64,000 bases of DNA from JAGWAJ01 sp965215155 (lineage in GTDB: Bacteria > Acidobacteriota > Vicinamibacteria > Vicinamibacterales > UBA8438). Below the pieces are notes generated by a model. The model was not told the origin of the DNA and searched no databases. It worked only from the letters and a program-made list of their open reading frames with translations. Position numbers and translations under genes: made by a program. The DNA is taken from the NCBI GenBank assembly GCA_965215155.1, contig CBDCCY010000004.1, positions 2,790,001 through 2,854,000 of the forward strand. Direction: 5' to 3'. This document shows, piece after piece, positions 61,035 through 64,000 of the stretch; within the stretch, counting starts at the first letter, position 1; every line of letters starts with the position of its first letter.

Positions 61035-61547
61035 GCGCACCTGTTACAACGCTGCAAGCAGCTCCGGGAGGACTATCCGAACAGTCCCTGGGCGGGCGAC
61101 GTGGCGGCGGTCCTGCGGGCCGGTCTCGACCTGCGGGACCGCTGCAACGCGGGAGCGCTGAGCGAGCACGGGATGGCCACGGCCCGCGGCCGACTCACGG
61201 CCCGGCTCGGGCGGCTGGTCGACGCCCCGCCGCCGCTGGACGACGCCGAGCGTTTCGCGGCGCACCTGGCCACCGAATTCCCGGCTGTGTTCCTATTCTT
61301 GTGGGACCCTTCGCTCGACGCCACCAACTGGCGCGCCGAACAGGCCCTCCGGCCCGCCGTGGTCATCCGCAAGGTGTGCGGCGGCAACCGCACCCGCCAC
61401 GGCGCCGACACCCAGCAGGTCCTGGCCAGCGTCGTGCGCACCGCGCGCCAACGCGGCCTCGACCTGCCTCCGCTGATCGCCGCGATGTTGCGCGCGGTCG
61501 AGCCCGTTGTCCCCGAGCTCCTCGGCCTTCCGCCGCCGCTCCCGTAG
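61035..61547 (+). pseudogene. IS66 transposase (TnpC), C-terminal part
   Basis: In frame with 57650 once the RIT is removed. 'LLQRCKQLREDYPNSPWAGD', 'FLWDPSLDATNWRAEQALRP' (the catalytic Glu region of IS66 is 'NxAEQALR') and 'NRTRHGADTQQVLASVVRTA' are the IS66 C-terminal signatures. Confidence 0.92.
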
Positions 61548-61847
61548 GCCGGCAACGTCCGACATACGACCTCGACGGGCGACCGGTCCCCGTGGCGCCC
61601 CGCCGCAGGAGGCGGACGACCGCACCGCCCGCGGCAGCCCGCGGTCGCCACCGGACTTCACGGAGAAATCGGCGCCGATGCTCCCGCGCGCCGGCTTGGC
61701 GTTCGGTGTCCGTGGCATCGCGACGGGGGAGGCAAGCCGCGCGAACACACTGTCGGTTCCAGCCACCGCGTCGACGCGCTGAAACCTCCGCACTCCAAGT
61801 CCACTCTCAGCCCGTGTCTATTGGGAAATCACCCGCTAACCGAATAC
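61548..61847. other. IS66 non-coding right end
   Basis: 300 bp from the transposase stop to the right terminal repeat. I see no gene here. Confidence 0.6.
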
Positions 61848-61855
61848 GAATCTAC
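61848..61855. repeat. 8-bp target-site duplication, right
   Basis: GAATCTAC, partner of 56585-56592. Confidence 0.9.
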
Positions 61856-62419
61856 GAGCAGAACAACATCCAGTTGACGTAAACGGTCTTGCGACGCCTC
61901 GACTTAACGTCCCGTATGCATTCATTCATGCGCCAGAGCGACCGCACTGGCGCAACGATGAAACCACCAGCGCCTACCTGGCGAGACGGCTACGCATCGA
62001 CGTGGCTCTTGTGCACAACGTCGTGCGGTCACTCGCGACACGTGGAGGGTACCACATCCACAATCCACGCTTCGTGGAACGGGACGACCAAGAAGCGCTT
62101 CTGGTTGACGTGGACGGTACCCTCCCGGACCTTGATTTTCACGACCTCTCAGACACTGAGCAAATCCGGGTCGTCATAGAGATGGCGGTGGAACTCGCTC
62201 GATTCGAGGCGGAGCGGCAGCCCACGATACTACTCGTCGACTGCATGGCCAGATTCGACCGCAGGCAAATTCCAGGATTACACGGATTTCATCGCGGCGC
62301 AAACCCGGCAGTTTCAAACCGTAGCAACCGCCCTCGCGGAGGACACACTTCCCGCCGCATCGCTGCTCGATGGCCTCCATGTCGCGCGGCTGGGGGGACG
62401 CGTCGCGAACGTGACGATC
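61848..62419 (+). pseudogene. HNH / P-loop ATPase gene, 3' part (disrupted)
   Basis: After the duplicated GAATCTAC the old frame gives 'EQNNIQLT' then TAA; one extra base would restore 'LNVPYAFIHAPERPHWRNDE' and 'TSAYLARRLRIDVALVHNVV'. Next is a Walker B-like 'RQPTILLVDCMARFD', then a further slip near 62270 to 'DYTDFIAAQTRQFQTVATAL'. The reading ends at 'RVANVTIAS' where the ISL3 element begins at 62420. So one gene was hit by two insertions plus small indels. Confidence 0.65.
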
Positions 62420-62425
62420 GCCTCG

Positions 62426-63676
62426 TCAGCAGAATCTGTGGGTGAGTTCTGGTTCGGGCAGGTCGCCAAGTGCATGATACAAAGCGACTTCCAGTGCCGC
62501 GGAGGTGCGGAAGCCATACGCCCGTTTGGTGATCACTCTGGCCTTCCCGTTGAAGCCTTCGACAATGCCACTGGAGAACTGCCCTCGGGCCCGGAACCAG
62601 TTCAGGATCAGGTCGCGGTGCGAGCGCAGCATGCGGGCCACCTCCTTCATCGGGTCGAGCCGCGAGCGCATCGTCCGAGTGCACCAGCGGTCGAGGAACC
62701 GGCCGGCCCAGTACGGCGACACGTAGCCCCACAGCGCTTGAAAGTCCTCCTTGAGCAGGTAGGCGCGAACCGTGCGCAGGTTGCGACGCACCAGCTCCGC
62801 AAGCCGGCCCCGCTGCTCGTCGCTGAGATTCTCCGGACGCTTGAGCAGGAGCCAGCGGCTGCGCTTGAGCACCGGCGCCCGGCCCGCGGCGGCGAGCTTC
62901 CGGGCCTCCGCCGCGCGCACCTCGTCGATCGCTTGCGAGAAATGGCTCATGATGTGGAAGCGGTCGAGCACCTGCACGGCCTGGCCGGCGCGCTCGGCAA
63001 CCACCTTCAGGTAGGGCTTCCACATGTCCGAGCAGACGAAATACAGCGCCGCGCTGCGTGCGGGGCCGAACCAGTCGAAGAAGCCCTCCAACGTCGCGGC
63101 CTTGCGTTCGCGGCCGACCCACAGCAGGCGCTTGCAGTGACCGTCGATCTGATAGACCAGCGTCAGGTAGCGTTGCCCGCGGCGGCGGGAGAGCTCGTCG
63201 ACGCCGATGGCCTCGATGTTCGTGAGGTCGCGGTGCGCGAGGCCCCAGTCGACCGCCATGCGCACGGCCCGATAGACGGTGTCCCAGGACGTGGGGAACG
63301 CCGCGGCGACCTCCTGCCACGACAGACGCCTGGCCCACCCGGCGAGGAACCAGGCGTAGGCGTCGGTCAGTCGGTGCTTGCCGGTGGCCCACGGCAGCGC
63401 CTCGACCCGTACGCCGCAGCGCGGGCAGTCGACGCGGCGCATCGCGTAGAGGAAGACCACGGGGATGTGCCACAGGGGCACGAAGTCGAAGCGCCGGACC
63501 GCCTGCGTGTCGTAGCCCGGGGCCCGGCGCCTGCACTGCGAGCACGTCGCGCGGGTCCCGGCGCGAGGCCGCACCCGAACCTCGAGGGTCAACTGCGGGT
63601 GCTCCACCAGCCGCACCGTCTCGTAGATGAACGACGGGTGCTTCTGGACCCGATTCAAGATACTCTTGAGTTGCAT
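62426..63676 (-). CDS. ISL3-family transposase
   Basis: 416 residues. An N-terminal zinc ribbon ('CSQCRRRAPGYD', 'DCPRCGVRVEALPW'), HTH 'LSWQEVAAAFPTSWDTVYRA' and the DDE core: 'IEAIGVDELSRRRGQRYLTL', 'YFVCSDMWKPYLKVVAERA', 'DRFHIMSHFSQAIDEVR' and Glu in 'SSGIVEGFNGKARVITKRAY'. The frame is complete and its last codons lie inside the left terminal repeat. Probably active. Confidence 0.93.
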   Translation of the reverse strand: MQLKSILNRVQKHPSFIYETVRLVEHPQLTLEVRVRPRAGTRATCSQCRRRAPGYDTQAVRRFDFVPLWHIPVVFLYAMRRVDCPRCGVRVEALPWATGKHRLTDAYAWFLAGWARRLSWQEVAAAFPTSWDTVYRAVRMAVDWGLAHRDLTNIEAIGVDELSRRRGQRYLTLVYQIDGHCKRLLWVGRERKAATLEGFFDWFGPARSAALYFVCSDMWKPYLKVVAERAGQAVQVLDRFHIMSHFSQAIDEVRAAEARKLAAAGRAPVLKRSRWLLLKRPENLSDEQRGRLAELVRRNLRTVRAYLLKEDFQALWGYVSPYWAGRFLDRWCTRTMRSRLDPMKEVARMLRSHRDLILNWFRARGQFSSGIVEGFNGKARVITKRAYGFRTSAALEVALYHALGDLPEPELTHRFC

Positions 63677-63974
63677 CCTGTTCCCCTTCCGCGTCGCTTG
63701 GCTGCTGCAACACCAATTGTCGCGGATTCCGGAACGGGATGCGTTTCCGATGTCGAGGCTGCGTTCTGTGCTTCGGGACGGGCCATCGCCCTCCCGATAC
63801 GGGCGTCGGGCATTTGGTCCTCGTCAGACGAGAGCCGGGGCGCTCGTGCGCGGAGCCGGCGTCCAGGCCGTCAGCCCCGCGCAGCGGGGGCGGAGCGGAG
63901 CGAAGCGCCTTGACGGCGGCGAGCACACGGGCACGCTGCCTCTTGTCTGACGAGGACTACCAGCCTCCGTTCTT
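63677..63974. other. ISL3 non-coding end with an internal inverted repeat
   Basis: 298 bp upstream of the transposase start. It contains TCCTCGTCAGAC (63818-63829) mirrored at 63945-63956, a 12-bp perfect inverted repeat bounding a 139-bp GC-rich segment that could be a small nested element. No gene seen. Confidence 0.5.
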
Positions 63975-64000
63975 ACCCACAGATTCTGCGGAAGACCCTG

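Larger units (their letters stand above)
56593..61847 (+). mobile_element. IS66-family element carrying a nested RIT element
   Basis: 5255 bp bounded by near-perfect terminal repeats (56593-56609 and 61831-61847, 16 of 17 matching, core TTCGGTTAGCGGGT) and by GAATCTAC duplications. Removing the nested RIT element leaves about 1.87 kb with one transposase gene and no tnpA/tnpB, as in the short IS66 subgroup. Confidence 0.92.
62420..63998 (-). mobile_element. ISL3-family insertion sequence
   Basis: About 1.58 kb. Terminal repeats 62420-62443 and 63975-63998 match at 20 of 24 positions (core GCAGAATCTGTGGGT; right end reads GGGTCTTCC outward-in, typical of ISL3). The target duplication cannot be checked because the window ends two bases later. 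Confidence 0.85.

Overview
The window is about 64 kb of very GC-rich bacterial DNA. The gene content points to an Acidobacteriota genome, probably of the Vicinamibacteria type. The signs are a DUF1800/DUF1501 gene pair, several paralogues of a secreted 'PDLQGxW ... CHEGNY' family, a DUF6152 protein, a fused F420 gene (fbiC) and a def-fmt-rsmB-PASTA-rpe cluster. No rRNA, tRNA or CRISPR array was seen, so the taxonomy is an inference.

Layout. 1-5.6 kb: edge of an IS630-like transposase, a secreted cyclase, a SMP-30 lipoprotein, a CHEGNY-family protein and an AmpG-like permease. 5.6-13.4 kb: a frameshifted OLD-type ATPase, a VapBC pair, fbiC with a small membrane protein, a decayed Uma2 gene, and a RelE/HigB-like toxin whose antitoxin is fused to a large extra domain. 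13.6-21.1 kb: DUF1800-DUF1501-CHEGNY, an SpmA/SpmB-like permease, small cargo genes, and an AHSA1/ArsR pair with a visible operator. 21.2-29.4 kb: the most interesting block, a tight minus-strand operon of a sacsin-like GHKL ATPase, a DUF3883 (NO VEIN C-terminal) protein and a RecB-like nuclease/SF1 helicase. The first two lie in one reading frame separated by a single TAG. 29.4-31.1 kb: gene debris plus toxin-antitoxin and nucleotidyltransferase genes. 31.1-38.2 kb: a DmsABC/TorD molybdoenzyme operon, a MOSC protein and an aldo/keto reductase. 38.2-41.5 kb: an IS110 element beside a 5'-shortened sensor kinase and its response regulator.

41.6-53.9 kb is mostly housekeeping: a CDP-alcohol phosphatidyltransferase, DinB, and the operon def-fmt-rsmB-PASTA-rpe-thioesterase-bamD. 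It is followed by a sigma-54 activator, a CMD protein and three secreted proteins, including a VOC-VOC-CHEGNY fusion. 54.0-62.4 kb is a decaying defence-like patch: an AAA ATPase, a DUF3226/TOPRIM partner, and an HNH plus P-loop ATPase gene. The HNH gene is split by an IS66-family element with 8-bp target duplications, and that element is itself split by a Recombinase-In-Trio (RIT) element. An ISL3-family element (62420-63998) cuts off the end of the same gene and fills the right edge.

Several genes carry single-base frameshifts in or near short homopolymers. One is bamD, normally indispensable, so some frameshifts may be sequence errors. Others, in vapC and in the HNH/ATPase gene, sit beside further damage and look real. 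A roughly 80-bp palindromic REP-like repeat recurs at gene 3' ends.
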